A DNA stretch of 32,729 bases from Bacteroidales bacterium (GTDB lineage Bacteria; Bacteroidota; Bacteroidia; Bacteroidales; WCHB1-69): contig JAKSMC010000039.1 of NCBI GenBank assembly GCA_024400835.1, positions 1-32,729 of the forward strand, read 5' to 3'. Below, piece by piece: positions 15,093-24,147 of this stretch. Within the stretch, counting starts at the first letter, position 1; the number at the start of each line of letters is the position of its first letter. Position numbers and translations under genes: made by a program. The notes beneath the pieces are model-generated. The model ran no database searches. It was not told the DNA's origin and saw only the letters and a program-made list of their open reading frames with translations.

Positions 15093-17900
15093 CTATTTTC
15101 CAGGCAGCAGCACGCAGCGTACGAACTCATCGTGTTTCATATAGCGTGCAATCTGCTGAATATCATCAACAGTAAAACTGTTGACTAACTTTTTGTATTC
15201 TTCAAGTGAATAGAAAGGATCCCCATATAAATTTTCTATAGCAATGCCTGAAGTCCAGGTAGTGTTGCGTTTCATGGACACCTCATAATCACGCGTCAGT
15301 TGTTCCTTCACCTTGTCCAAATCGACCTGTTCCGGACCGTTCTGAATAATCTTGTCAATTTCTGTCCAAATAGCGTTGGTCAGTTCTTCCACGCGCTCGG
15401 GTTCGCAGCCCATCTGGATGTACATATTTGTCAATGGTCTCGGATCTTTATCGGCTGATAAAGAGAAATAGGTGCCGTAAGTACCACTCATTTTCTCGCG
15501 AATAACTTCCGTAAGCTTGATATCTACAATGCCGTTCAATATTTGGACAGCCATGATGTTGCGCTCCGAATACTCGAACGGCAGACAGGTGGCAATGCCC
15601 ACTTTAGCTTTGTCGGCCAAACCCATCTTGAAAACGTCGTTAATCTGACCTTTTGCAAACTCAGGCATGCGGTCCACGTATTTTTCGCGTTTGTCGGAAG
15701 TAGGAAGTCCACCGATATATTTTTCTATCATAGGAATAAGAGTCGTTTCGTCTATATTGCCCACTATGGCGAAAATAAAATCAGCAGCATTGGTAAAACG
15801 CTCTTTGTAGATTCTGTACATCTCATCCAATTTCAACTGAGAGATCATCTTTTCGGTCAGCATCGCATAACCACGTTTATTGTCAGGATAACGGTCATTG
15901 TAAAAATTAATAGCAAACTGATAATCCGGAGAATTTGGAATCAGCTTGGCTTGGTCGCGCCATTCGGCACATTTGCGTTCAAAGACTTCGGCATCTTTGC
16001 GAGGCGCTTCAAATACCATATACACGTTTTGAAGCATATACTCCACGTCGCGCACGGTACTATTTGCTGAAATACCTTCGGAAAGCGAGTTGATAAATGG
16101 CCAAACGCCAAAACTTTTCCCTTTTTTGAACTTGTCGAGGTCGGTAGGTGAATAGTTGCCAATACCACAATCGCTGATGACGCGGGCGGCATTGTTGGCA
16201 TTCAGCACCTGATTGTCAGGATACTGTGAGGTTCCGCCCTGACCGTATGCCAAAAGTTGAATCTCATCATTCTGAAAATCAGTATTTTTCAAAAACACTT
16301 TAACACCATTGCTCAAAGTAATTTCTGTACAGTCATACTTTTCGTTATGCGTATTAGATACCACCTTGCCTGCTTTTGGTTCTTTCACCAAGAAAGGCAA
16401 TTCATTAACATCATCTATATATGGAGTGGTGTTCATCTTCTTGCATTTGTCCAGCAAGTCAAGTACCTGTTTTTCCGTTGGGACTTTCACACCTTTAGTT
16501 TCAGGCATCGTAATAGAAAGCGTAATGTTGTCATCGTGAATCCACTCTTTGGTAATGGCATTGATCTCTTCCAGCGTGATGTCTGGAAGGTATTCCTTGG
16601 CAAGCACCACATCCAGTGAGTCTGATGTAAGCGAGGTTCCTTCTTCCAGAAAATAGTAGGCAATGGAATAGCATCTCCAGCGGGACTCCATTTTGCCAAC
16701 CTCCTTGGCTTGGTTTTCGTAGTCCGTAAGCAAGGCGTCTTTGGCACGTGTCAGCTCGGTTGCCGTAAAGCCGTGCTGCTGTACGCGACGCAACTCTGTG
16801 AGCAGCAGTTCCAAGGTTGTCAATCCTTTGCCGTCTTTTGCCTCGTAATAGTGACTGAATGCGGCATTGGCTTCTGACCAGTAGCTGCCAAAATAGGAAT
16901 ATCCATAGTTGAAGGGAGAGTTTTTCTTCTTGCCCAATTCATCGATACGCGCTTTCAGCATTCGGCTGTACAGCGAGCGCTTGATGTTTTCTCGGAAATC
17001 GGCGTAGGTTTGGTCTGGGGTGGGGGCGTGCTTATAGTTCAGTTCCACAGAGGTTTCTGTAGCTTCAGGATCGGTGGCGATGACAACAAGCGGCTCAACA
17101 TTATCCGGAATGCTCTTAATAGGACGTTCAAACGGCGTTGTCGGCTTGTCATTCATTGTGAAGAAATCCTTGATGCGTTGTTCCATATCAGCCACATCAA
17201 CATCGCCAACAACAACAATGGCCATATTTTCAGGGCGGTACCATTTCTTATAGAAGCCTCTTACCGTTTCATACTTAAAGTTCTGCAAGTTTTCCAGTGT
17301 GCCAATCACATCGTGATGAGGATAGCGAGAGCCTTTCAACAGAATGGGCATTGTTTTGCGTTGCAGACGTTCGTCGGCGCCCAAGTAGCTGCGCCACTCT
17401 TCGATGATGACACCGCGCTCCTTGTCAATTTCACTATCGGTCATCAACATACCGAAAGCCCAGCCGTCGAGGATTTGCAGACCCATATTGAACATCGTGC
17501 TGTCATCCGTAGGAAGAACCACATAGTACATTGTAGCATCATAACCGGTTGAGGCATTGATATCTCCGCCGAAGTAGATGCCTTTCTTTTCCAAATTATC
17601 CACCAATGAGTTGCCTGGAAACTGTTTGGTGCCATTGAAGCCAAGATGCTCGGTAAAATGGGCCAAGCCAGCTTCTTCATCTGTTTCCAGCACTGCACCG
17701 GCATCCACAGCAAGGAAGAAAACGGCGCGGTTTTCAGGCTTCTCGTTGTGCTGGATGTAATAGGTCAAGCCGCAAGGCAGTTTACCCGTCGTAATCAACG
17801 GATCAAGCGGCAATTTGTCGTTAGGATTGTGCGTTTGTCCAAATGCACAGAAGGTCGCCAATAGCAGTGCGACCAACATTGAAATTGTGTAACGATTCAT
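15093..17900 (-). CDS. Periplasmic M16 family zinc protease
   Basis: 935 residues, the length of a two-halved pitrilysin-type protease. A signal peptide ends near residue 21 (LLLATFCAFGQ). The inverted zinc site HFTEH (His81, Glu84, His85) is present, and the third ligand Glu161 lies 76 residues after His85 in KERGVIIEEW. The second half, from about residue 530, repeats the fold without a zinc site, as is usual. It probably degrades peptides in the periplasm or at the cell envelope. It is a single-gene unit with a terminator at 15055-15077. Confidence 0.9.
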   Translation of the reverse strand: MNRYTISMLVALLLATFCAFGQTHNPNDKLPLDPLITTGKLPCGLTYYIQHNEKPENRAVFFLAVDAGAVLETDEEAGLAHFTEHLGFNGTKQFPGNSLVDNLEKKGIYFGGDINASTGYDATMYYVVLPTDDSTMFNMGLQILDGWAFGMLMTDSEIDKERGVIIEEWRSYLGADERLQRKTMPILLKGSRYPHHDVIGTLENLQNFKYETVRGFYKKWYRPENMAIVVVGDVDVADMEQRIKDFFTMNDKPTTPFERPIKSIPDNVEPLVVIATDPEATETSVELNYKHAPTPDQTYADFRENIKRSLYSRMLKARIDELGKKKNSPFNYGYSYFGSYWSEANAAFSHYYEAKDGKGLTTLELLLTELRRVQQHGFTATELTRAKDALLTDYENQAKEVGKMESRWRCYSIAYYFLEEGTSLTSDSLDVVLAKEYLPDITLEEINAITKEWIHDDNITLSITMPETKGVKVPTEKQVLDLLDKCKKMNTTPYIDDVNELPFLVKEPKAGKVVSNTHNEKYDCTEITLSNGVKVFLKNTDFQNDEIQLLAYGQGGTSQYPDNQVLNANNAARVISDCGIGNYSPTDLDKFKKGKSFGVWPFINSLSEGISANSTVRDVEYMLQNVYMVFEAPRKDAEVFERKCAEWRDQAKLIPNSPDYQFAINFYNDRYPDNKRGYAMLTEKMISQLKLDEMYRIYKERFTNAADFIFAIVGNIDETTLIPMIEKYIGGLPTSDKREKYVDRMPEFAKGQINDVFKMGLADKAKVGIATCLPFEYSERNIMAVQILNGIVDIKLTEVIREKMSGTYGTYFSLSADKDPRPLTNMYIQMGCEPERVEELTNAIWTEIDKIIQNGPEQVDLDKVKEQLTRDYEVSMKRNTTWTSGIAIENLYGDPFYSLEEYKKLVNSFTVDDIQQIARYMKHDEFVRCVLLPGK

Positions 17901-18085
17901 AATTATTGGGTTTTGGTTTAAAATATTGGGGGATTTGTCGTGATCGCTTTATTTACATTGCCAAATGTGCAAAAACGGTTATAGTAACGCATTGACGGAT
18001 AGAATTATTTTGATGAAAGACGAGTTTTTTTCAATGCTCCGTTTAGGTAAAGCTTGTCGGTAGAACAGAATGATGGAAACATTTT

Positions 18086-19303
18086 TCACCTTCCGAATGT
18101 CAGCACGAAGGTGGTCTGTGGGTGCGTGCGCAAGGCCAGCGTGCCACCGGATAGGCGCATAATCTGGCGCGAAAGACTCAGCCCGACGCCCATGCCGTTT
18201 GACTTGGTAGTGAAGAAGGGCACGAAGATGCGCTCCGCCAACTCCGGTGTGATGATAGTGCCGTTGTCGCTGATTTCGATGACCACGTCCTCGTTCTCGT
18301 TTTGGAATGCGCAAATTTCAATTTTCCCGTCGGGCTTGTCGCCGATGGCCTGCACGGCGTTCAGCAGCAGGTTGTGGAGCACTTGGCTGATAAGCGATTG
18401 GTCAGCATAGACGAGCAAATCATCGGGCGTGATTTGACATTGGAACTCAATGTTTTGGGCAACCCTGTTGCTTCGCAGCAGCTGCAAATTGCGCGCTACG
18501 CACTCCTTGACATAGAATGGTGAGGGCTTGGGTACGGGCAGGTGCGTAAACTGTCGGTAGGAGCTTACAAAGCCGACCAGTCCTTGGCTGGTGTCACGGA
18601 TGGCTTCGAGTCCGCTCTGCAACTCCGTGTCTTCTTGGGGAATGTGGCGCATCAGACTTTCGCTCAGCGAGCGGATGGGTCCGATGGCATTCATAATCTC
18701 GTGCGTCAGCACGCGGGTGAGAGTCACCCACGAGTCGATTTCCTGGTCATTGAGGTCGTTGCTGATGTCAGTGAGCGTGACCACGCGGATGTTGCGGTCC
18801 TGAATGCAGCTTAGCGAGAAGCGCAGGGAGAGGCGCACCGGACCTTTGTCGCTGCGGAAGGTGACGGCTGCATTGCCTCCAGAGACAGCGGTTTGCAATA
18901 GTTCGGGCAGGTCTGCTCTTACGGTGGTGAGCTGGCACAAATGCGTGAGCACGGGCAGACCCAACAGACGCAGCGCTTCGTTGTTGGTCTGATAGACATA
19001 GCCCTGTTCGTCGTAGGCCACGATGCCGGCGTGCAGATTGTCGAGGATGCGGGCGTAGTGCCGCTCTTTGTCGATAGTCTCCTGCCGCGCCTTGGCTAAG
19101 AGCGCCGCTACCTGGTTGAGATTCTCAACGGTCTGGCGGTCTCGCTTCCAGGGACTTTGCGAGCGGAAGGCGAAGCTGTAGTCGCCGCTGGAAACGGCAT
19201 TTAACATGAACTTCACGCGCTCGGCGCCGCGCCGGTTCTGGCGGAGCAGCCACCAAACGGACACACCCCAACCCACTATCAGTAGAGGAATAATCCACTT
19301 CAT
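18086..19303 (-). CDS. Sensor histidine kinase, NtrB-like
   Basis: 405 residues. One N-terminal membrane helix (residues 3-20) is followed by a linker and a PAS-like domain at about 83-180 (ILDNLHAGIVAYDEQGYVYQTN). The H-box is LTHEIMNAIGPIRSL with phospho-accepting His201. The ATPase domain shows the N-box (Asn315 in HNLLLNAVQA), G1 box (SDNG, 345-348) and G2 box (GMGVG, 370-374). No periplasmic sensor domain exists, so the signal is probably cytoplasmic or within the membrane. Its start overlaps the stop of the response regulator gene by four bases. It would phosphorylate that regulator. Confidence 0.92.
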   Translation of the reverse strand: MKWIIPLLIVGWGVSVWWLLRQNRRGAERVKFMLNAVSSGDYSFAFRSQSPWKRDRQTVENLNQVAALLAKARQETIDKERHYARILDNLHAGIVAYDEQGYVYQTNNEALRLLGLPVLTHLCQLTTVRADLPELLQTAVSGGNAAVTFRSDKGPVRLSLRFSLSCIQDRNIRVVTLTDISNDLNDQEIDSWVTLTRVLTHEIMNAIGPIRSLSESLMRHIPQEDTELQSGLEAIRDTSQGLVGFVSSYRQFTHLPVPKPSPFYVKECVARNLQLLRSNRVAQNIEFQCQITPDDLLVYADQSLISQVLHNLLLNAVQAIGDKPDGKIEICAFQNENEDVVIEISDNGTIITPELAERIFVPFFTTKSNGMGVGLSLSRQIMRLSGGTLALRTHPQTTFVLTFGR

Positions 19304-20631
19304 AGCTCGAATTTTTTCATTTTGTTGTATAAGGTCTGTCGCGTAATGCCCAACTCACTTGCCACCGCCGACAGGTTGCCGTGGTTCTTGTCGATGGACT
19401 TTCGGATCAGATCGATTTCCATCTCCTCCAAAGTGGTGATGTCGGAAGCCGGTTTGGACTTGGCCAGCGTCTGCAGGCGGATGTCGCTGCCTGCCACGTC
19501 GTTGCCGTTGCACATAATCACCGCTTGCTCTATGCAGTGCTCCAGTTCTCGAACATTGCCGTACCACGGATGCTGCAACAGTTTTTGTTGGGCGGCAGTC
19601 GAAAAGACAAGTCCGTTTTTGTGATATTTGTCCGCAAACTTCTGCAAAAAGAGGTGCGCCAAGGGAAGAATGTCCTCGGCTCGGCGGCGCAAAGGTGGAA
19701 TTTCTAATTGGATAGTGTTTATACGGTAAAAAAGGTCTTCGCGGAATTCTCCGCGAATGACCTTCTCATCTAATGGCTGATTAGTGGCACAAACCAGCCT
19801 GAAATTCACGTTCAGCGGTTTGTTGCTCCCCACTCGGGTGATGATTCTATTCTGAATGGCAGTCAGCAGTTTGGCCTGCTGAGGAAGAGCCAAGTTGCCG
19901 ATTTCGTCCAAGAACAACGTCGTGTCGTTGGCTTCTTCCAATTTGCCGACACGGTCGGACTTGGCATCAGTGAAGGCTCCTTTGGCATGCCCGAACAGTT
20001 CGCTCTCGAACAGCGATTCGGCAACGGAGCCGAGATCGACCGTGACCAATGGCTTGGAACGGTAGGCGGACAGCCGATGGATTTCCTTGGCCAGCAGGGT
20101 TTTGCCGATGCCGTTCTCGCCTGTAATCAGGATGGATGCGTCTGTGGGCGCAATCTTCTCCACCAGCATCTTCAGTTCCTGCATCGCGGCACTCACGCCC
20201 CAGAAAGTCTCCGACGTTTGGGACGAGCCTGCTTTGGACGACGGCTTGCTGCGCTGCACGGCATTGACCAACGTGGCGGTGAGCTTGTCGTTGTCCCATG
20301 GCTTGACCACGAAGTCGGCAGCGCCCTCTTTCATTCCTTCCACCGCCAGGCTGATGTCGGCGTACGCGGTGAAAAGCACCACGGGCAGTTCCGGATAGCG
20401 GCTTTTGATTTCGCGTAGGTAGAAAAGTCCCTCGTTTCCGGTGTTCAGTCCGGCGGCGAAGTTCATATCCAAAAGGACGATGTCTGGGCGTTGCTCTTCG
20501 AGTTGCCGCATTAGTGTGTTGGGTGAGGGTAGAGTGATGACATTGTCAAAGACATCCTTAAGCAATATCTTCAATGCAGTCAACACGTTGCGGTTGTCAT
20601 CTATGATGAGGAGCGTTCCTGATTTTTTCAT
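19300..20631 (-). CDS. NtrC-family sigma-54-dependent response regulator
   Basis: 443 residues from the chosen start MKKSGTLLIIDDN; an upstream extension in frame looks non-coding and would overlap the permease end. The receiver has the acidic pair Asp11-Asp12 and phospho-acceptor Asp55. The AAA+ domain has Walker A GENGIGKT (171-178), the sigma-54 contact loop as GAFTDA (218-223; the canonical form is GAFTGA), and Walker B LFLDEIG. A Fis-type helix-turn-helix ends the protein (LSAVASELGITRQTLYNKMKK). It would activate sigma-54 promoters, and a candidate lies upstream of its own operon at 23966-23982. It is 47 bases downstream of the permease. Confidence 0.92.
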   Translation of the reverse strand: MKKSGTLLIIDDNRNVLTALKILLKDVFDNVITLPSPNTLMRQLEEQRPDIVLLDMNFAAGLNTGNEGLFYLREIKSRYPELPVVLFTAYADISLAVEGMKEGAADFVVKPWDNDKLTATLVNAVQRSKPSSKAGSSQTSETFWGVSAAMQELKMLVEKIAPTDASILITGENGIGKTLLAKEIHRLSAYRSKPLVTVDLGSVAESLFESELFGHAKGAFTDAKSDRVGKLEEANDTTLFLDEIGNLALPQQAKLLTAIQNRIITRVGSNKPLNVNFRLVCATNQPLDEKVIRGEFREDLFYRINTIQLEIPPLRRRAEDILPLAHLFLQKFADKYHKNGLVFSTAAQQKLLQHPWYGNVRELEHCIEQAVIMCNGNDVAGSDIRLQTLAKSKPASDITTLEEMEIDLIRKSIDKNHGNLSAVASELGITRQTLYNKMKKFEL

Positions 20632-20678
20632 AATAGCGAATTTGAATCGAGCGCAAAAATAGTAAAAATCAATACCGA

Positions 20679-23264
20679 TTACTCGCAATGCAGCACTTCG
20701 GCGGGGTTGGTGCGCAGCACCCGCAGACTTTGCAGCAGGACGAGAAAGACGGTCAGTAGGGTAATGCCGGCGAAGGTGGCAATGAAGACCCAAACCGGAA
20801 TGTCGCATTTGAAGGCGAAGTTCCCCTGCCACTTCTTAAACAGCTCCAATGCCAACGGGGCGGCCAAGGCAAAGCATACCACACAGGTTAAGAGGTAGCG
20901 GCGCATCAGTTTCCAGAGTATTTTCCCGGATGTGGCGCCATACACACGGCGCAAGCTAAGCTCCTTGCGGCGATAGTGCCCGTCTAACATAACCAATCCT
21001 AACACGCCCACCAAGGTTACGACCAAAATCACCGCGCTGAACAGCAGAACTAACTTTGCAAATTCGTCCTCTTTTTCATATTCCTTGTTAATGTCATCCG
21101 ACAAAGAGGTGAATGGCTCAAACAGCTCCCAATGGAATCCCGCGGCTTCAATGGTCTTCTCCATCTTGGGCAACAGCTCCTGCAAATTGTCATTTTCTAA
21201 TTTAATATAGAGGTATGGCTCCCCATAGTTCAAATCGACTTTGTCAATAAGGTAAATGTTCGGGTCAATCTCATATTGCAAAGGTTGGTTGTGGAAGTCG
21301 CATACTACGCCGCTAACACCTGCTTTGCTTCGTACATCGGCTCTTTGCAAACACGGATGTTCTTTCAATGCGGATTCATTGAGTACAAAACAGAAAGTGT
21401 CCCCGTTAATTGTTGCGCGTGTTTTACTATTCTCCGCATTCTGATTGGCGATTTGCTCGTCATATATTTTCCCGCTTTTCATCTTTATGTTAAAGAAGTC
21501 GAAAAAGTCTTCTGCCACCGTACGACATTCGAGAGGAATAATGGAATCCCCTACATGCAAGCCACGCCCCTGAAGTACATTACCTATACCCATCACCGGA
21601 TTAACAGCCCAAGTCAACTCATTTACTCCAGAAATGGAGGTCAGTGCCTTCTCCAGCTGTTGGATTTTTTGAATTGATGGCGCGCGATCTTGCCCTTCGG
21701 TGATGGTGTCCGGATCTGTAGATAGTTTGTCTAAAAATCTATAGTGGGTGACATAGATTTTTTCGGAGGTGAACCCCACATCTTCGGTCTTCATCTCGTG
21801 GTTCTGCACCCAAACCAAAAGAAGGAAAGTGACAACGGCAAAGGCACAATAGAATTGCACTACGGTGGCGGGTGTGGTGTTTAACCAGCGTAACAAGTTG
21901 CGCCAACGGCTGTGCTTGTGTGGTGCGGACAGACTGTTCTGCAAGGCCGTGCGCATACGGGAAGCCGACGTGCTGTAAAACATCGGATAGAGCGATGACA
22001 ACAAGGCGATGATGAACACGGTCAAAGTTATCCAGCCCAAGACGGGAATATTGTCCTGCAATTTCAAGCTGATATCAATAAAAGGAATAAAGTCGGTGAT
22101 GGCGCAAAGCTGCACGATGCCCAATGCGATGAGATAGGCGATGGCCACTAAAGCCATCAATTCACCAAACAGCGTAGCTCGGAGTTGTCCATTGGTGCGG
22201 CCCAGTACTTTTTTGATGTTGGTTTCGCGCAATTTAAAAGGAACCGCCGCCACAGCGAAGTTGCTGAAATTGAGGAACGCCACCAGTAATATCACAATGC
22301 CGAAAGCAAAAATCATCTTGGATGATTTATCAGCACTTGAATCTTCTTTTGTCCAGGGAAATCCTTGTGCTTTGAAGTTGTCGTGGAGGTTGGTCAATAC
22401 AATGGAATCACAATCGCTGGGAGCATCGTGATATTTCAAAAAATATTCCTCGTCGTCTAAGTCTTCGTCTCCGGTGGTGTCGATGTGGTCCCAAAAGGCG
22501 TGGTAGCGTTCTTGATATTGAGCAAACATTTTTTCTTCCAGTTGCTTTTTATCAATCGAATTTTTCAATTTTAGATAAATATGATTCATTGTTTCTTTTG
22601 GCTGATAACAACGAATTAGCCCGTATTGAGAAAGGGAAGCATTTTGCGGTAAATCTTCATATACGGCAATGACGGTCAGGGTGTCATTTTGTTTTGGTAG
22701 AGGCAAGTAGTATCTGCCCCAAATATTTGTGCTTTGTCGAAGTATTTTCTTCCCAATGGCCGACTCTTTTGGAAATAAAAGTTTGGCTAACCATTCCGTG
22801 ATGACCACAGTGCCATCCTGTGCAAACTTTTCCGTGCTGCCTGCTTTGATTTTCAGTCCAAAGAATTGAAATACAGAAGGCGTAGCCACTTGTATGGTCA
22901 GCAGGGTGTCAACTTCGGGATTATCTAAAGCAGAATAGTGCTCTTGGCCATATCCTTTATCTCGCATAATGCAGACCTCTTCTACTTCAGAAAATGGACA
23001 TTTCAATTCTTTCTCTGGGTAAAGTTCGTCAGCGCCCGACAGCAATTTGATGTCACTGGGTTTGCAACTTAATTTACCGGAAAAAAAATTATTTGACGCA
23101 AACATACTGACGTCATAAATTCTTTCTGCATTGGGATATGTTTTGTCATAGTTTCTTTCAAAATACTGCACCATCATAATGATGATGAAGGTGGCCAAAG
23201 CCAAGCTGAGGCCGAAGATGTTGAACGCGGTTATCCAGCGTATGTGTTGTTTGCCTCTTTTCAT
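20679..23264 (-). CDS. MacB-like ABC transporter permease, two FtsX domains
   Basis: 861 residues. An N-terminal helix (about 12-33) is followed by a periplasmic domain. Three helices between about 315 and 430 complete the first FtsX unit. A second copy has one helix near 480 (VQFYCAFAVVTFLLLVWVQ), another periplasmic domain and three C-terminal helices, with the coupling-type RRKELSLRRVYGATSGKILW motif. Such double-unit permeases with a separate ATPase are common in Bacteroidetes. They belong to the MacB group, which drives efflux or envelope mechanotransmission; the substrate is unknown. It starts two bases after the ATPase stop. Confidence 0.85.
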   Translation of the reverse strand: MKRGKQHIRWITAFNIFGLSLALATFIIIMMVQYFERNYDKTYPNAERIYDVSMFASNNFFSGKLSCKPSDIKLLSGADELYPEKELKCPFSEVEEVCIMRDKGYGQEHYSALDNPEVDTLLTIQVATPSVFQFFGLKIKAGSTEKFAQDGTVVITEWLAKLLFPKESAIGKKILRQSTNIWGRYYLPLPKQNDTLTVIAVYEDLPQNASLSQYGLIRCYQPKETMNHIYLKLKNSIDKKQLEEKMFAQYQERYHAFWDHIDTTGDEDLDDEEYFLKYHDAPSDCDSIVLTNLHDNFKAQGFPWTKEDSSADKSSKMIFAFGIVILLVAFLNFSNFAVAAVPFKLRETNIKKVLGRTNGQLRATLFGELMALVAIAYLIALGIVQLCAITDFIPFIDISLKLQDNIPVLGWITLTVFIIALLSSLYPMFYSTSASRMRTALQNSLSAPHKHSRWRNLLRWLNTTPATVVQFYCAFAVVTFLLLVWVQNHEMKTEDVGFTSEKIYVTHYRFLDKLSTDPDTITEGQDRAPSIQKIQQLEKALTSISGVNELTWAVNPVMGIGNVLQGRGLHVGDSIIPLECRTVAEDFFDFFNIKMKSGKIYDEQIANQNAENSKTRATINGDTFCFVLNESALKEHPCLQRADVRSKAGVSGVVCDFHNQPLQYEIDPNIYLIDKVDLNYGEPYLYIKLENDNLQELLPKMEKTIEAAGFHWELFEPFTSLSDDINKEYEKEDEFAKLVLLFSAVILVVTLVGVLGLVMLDGHYRRKELSLRRVYGATSGKILWKLMRRYLLTCVVCFALAAPLALELFKKWQGNFAFKCDIPVWVFIATFAGITLLTVFLVLLQSLRVLRTNPAEVLHCE

Positions 23265-23266
23265 AG

Positions 23267-23932
23267 CTATTCCTCCACAATTTTACCATCAAAGAGATGA
23301 ATGATGCGATGGGCGAAGGCGGCGTCGTGCTGCGAGTGCGTGACCATCACGATGGTGGCACCATCGCGGTTCACGTCGGTGAGCAGGCGCATCACCTCTG
23401 CGCCGTTGGCACTGTCGAGGTTGCCGGTCGGCTCGTCGGCGAGGATGAGCTTGGGTTTGGCCACCACGGCGCGGGCCACGGCCACACGCTGCTGCTGCCC
23501 GCCCGACAATTGTTGCGGATAGTGCTTGGCACGGGGCGTCATATTCAGCTTGTCCAAAACCTCCTCCACCAATTGCTTGCGCTCTTTAGCTCCCATTTTG
23601 AGATAGCGCAAAGGCAGTTCCACATTCTCATAAACGGTCAGGTCATCGAGCAGATTGAAGTTCTGGAACACAAAGCCGATGTTGCCGCGGCGCAGGCGCG
23701 TGCGCTGGTTCTCTTTCAATGAGCCAACCTCTTGGCCTTCTAAAAGATATTGGCCATCGGTGGGATTGTCGAGCAGCCCCAAAATCTGCAAAAGGGTGGT
23801 CTTGCCGCAGCCGGATGGCCCCATCACGGCCACAAACTCACCTGCGTTGATTTCCAAACTGACGCCTTGCAATGCTTTCGTTTCCACCGTATCCGTGCAG
23901 AAACTCTTGGTAATGTTGTCTAATCGTATCAT
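23267..23932 (-). CDS. ABC transporter ATPase, MacB/LolD type
   Basis: 221 residues from [11 protein letters not shown]; an upstream in-frame start at 23971 would overlap the candidate sigma-54 promoter, so the later ATG is preferred. All nucleotide-binding motifs are present: Walker [11 protein letters not shown]-loop FVFQNFNLL, signature [14 protein letters not shown], Walker [13 protein letters not shown] and the H-loop VTHSQHD. The NLD after Walker B is typical of the MacB/LolD/FtsE group. It powers the permease downstream, and the two are followed by their own two-component system. Confidence 0.93.
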   Translation of the reverse strand: MIRLDNITKSFCTDTVETKALQGVSLEINAGEFVAVMGPSGCGKTTLLQILGLLDNPTDGQYLLEGQEVGSLKENQRTRLRRGNIGFVFQNFNLLDDLTVYENVELPLRYLKMGAKERKQLVEEVLDKLNMTPRAKHYPQQLSGGQQQRVAVARAVVAKPKLILADEPTGNLDSANGAEVMRLLTDVNRDGATIVMVTHSQHDAAFAHRIIHLFDGKIVEE

Positions 23933-23965
23933 AGTCGTAGGTTTTAATAAAAACGACCTGATAAA

Positions 23966-23982
23966 AACCAATACCGTGCCAG
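23966..23982 (-). promoter_or_regulatory. Candidate sigma-54 promoter of the ABC operon
   Basis: On the minus strand CTGGCACG-GTAT-TGGTT matches the -24 element (TGGCACG) fully and the -12 element (TTGCW) partly, with the correct spacing. The conserved -12 GC pair reads GT. Transcription would start near 23955, some 23 bases before the ATPase ATG. A sigma-54 activator encoded three genes later supports it. Confidence 0.6.
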
Positions 23983-24049
23983 ATGTTTTACAAAATTGAT
24001 TTATAGGTTGTTATGAAAATCCAGAAGAGCCGAAGCTGTAAAATATTTA

Positions 24050-24069
24050 GACAAATGTGTATGATTGTC
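24050..24069. promoter_or_regulatory. Dyad, possible activator-binding site
   Basis: GACAA and TTGTC arms enclose ten bases, about 70 bases upstream of the -24 element. Position and symmetry suit an upstream site for a Fis-type regulator. The arms are only five bases, so chance is possible. Confidence 0.35.
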
Positions 24070-24119
24070 GGGTATGTGGCGCGATGGGGACGGTGGATAC
24101 GCGTCGCGATTGGGGGATT

Positions 24120-24147
24120 GTAGAGACGCGGCGCGCCACATCTCTAC
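24120..24147. repeat. GTAGAGAC palindromic repeat at a gene end
   Basis: A 28-base near-palindrome starts with GTAGAGACGC, is centred on GGCGCGCC (24130-24137) and ends with ATCTCTAC. The TAG stop of the SUMF1-domain gene (24144-24146 on the opposite strand) lies inside its right arm. The core is shared with 13495-13520. Confidence 0.75.

Noticed and set aside
20632..20832. 67-residue N-terminal extension of the response regulator
   Set aside because: The extension overlaps the permease gene end and has no domain; the receiver begins right after the ATG at 20631.
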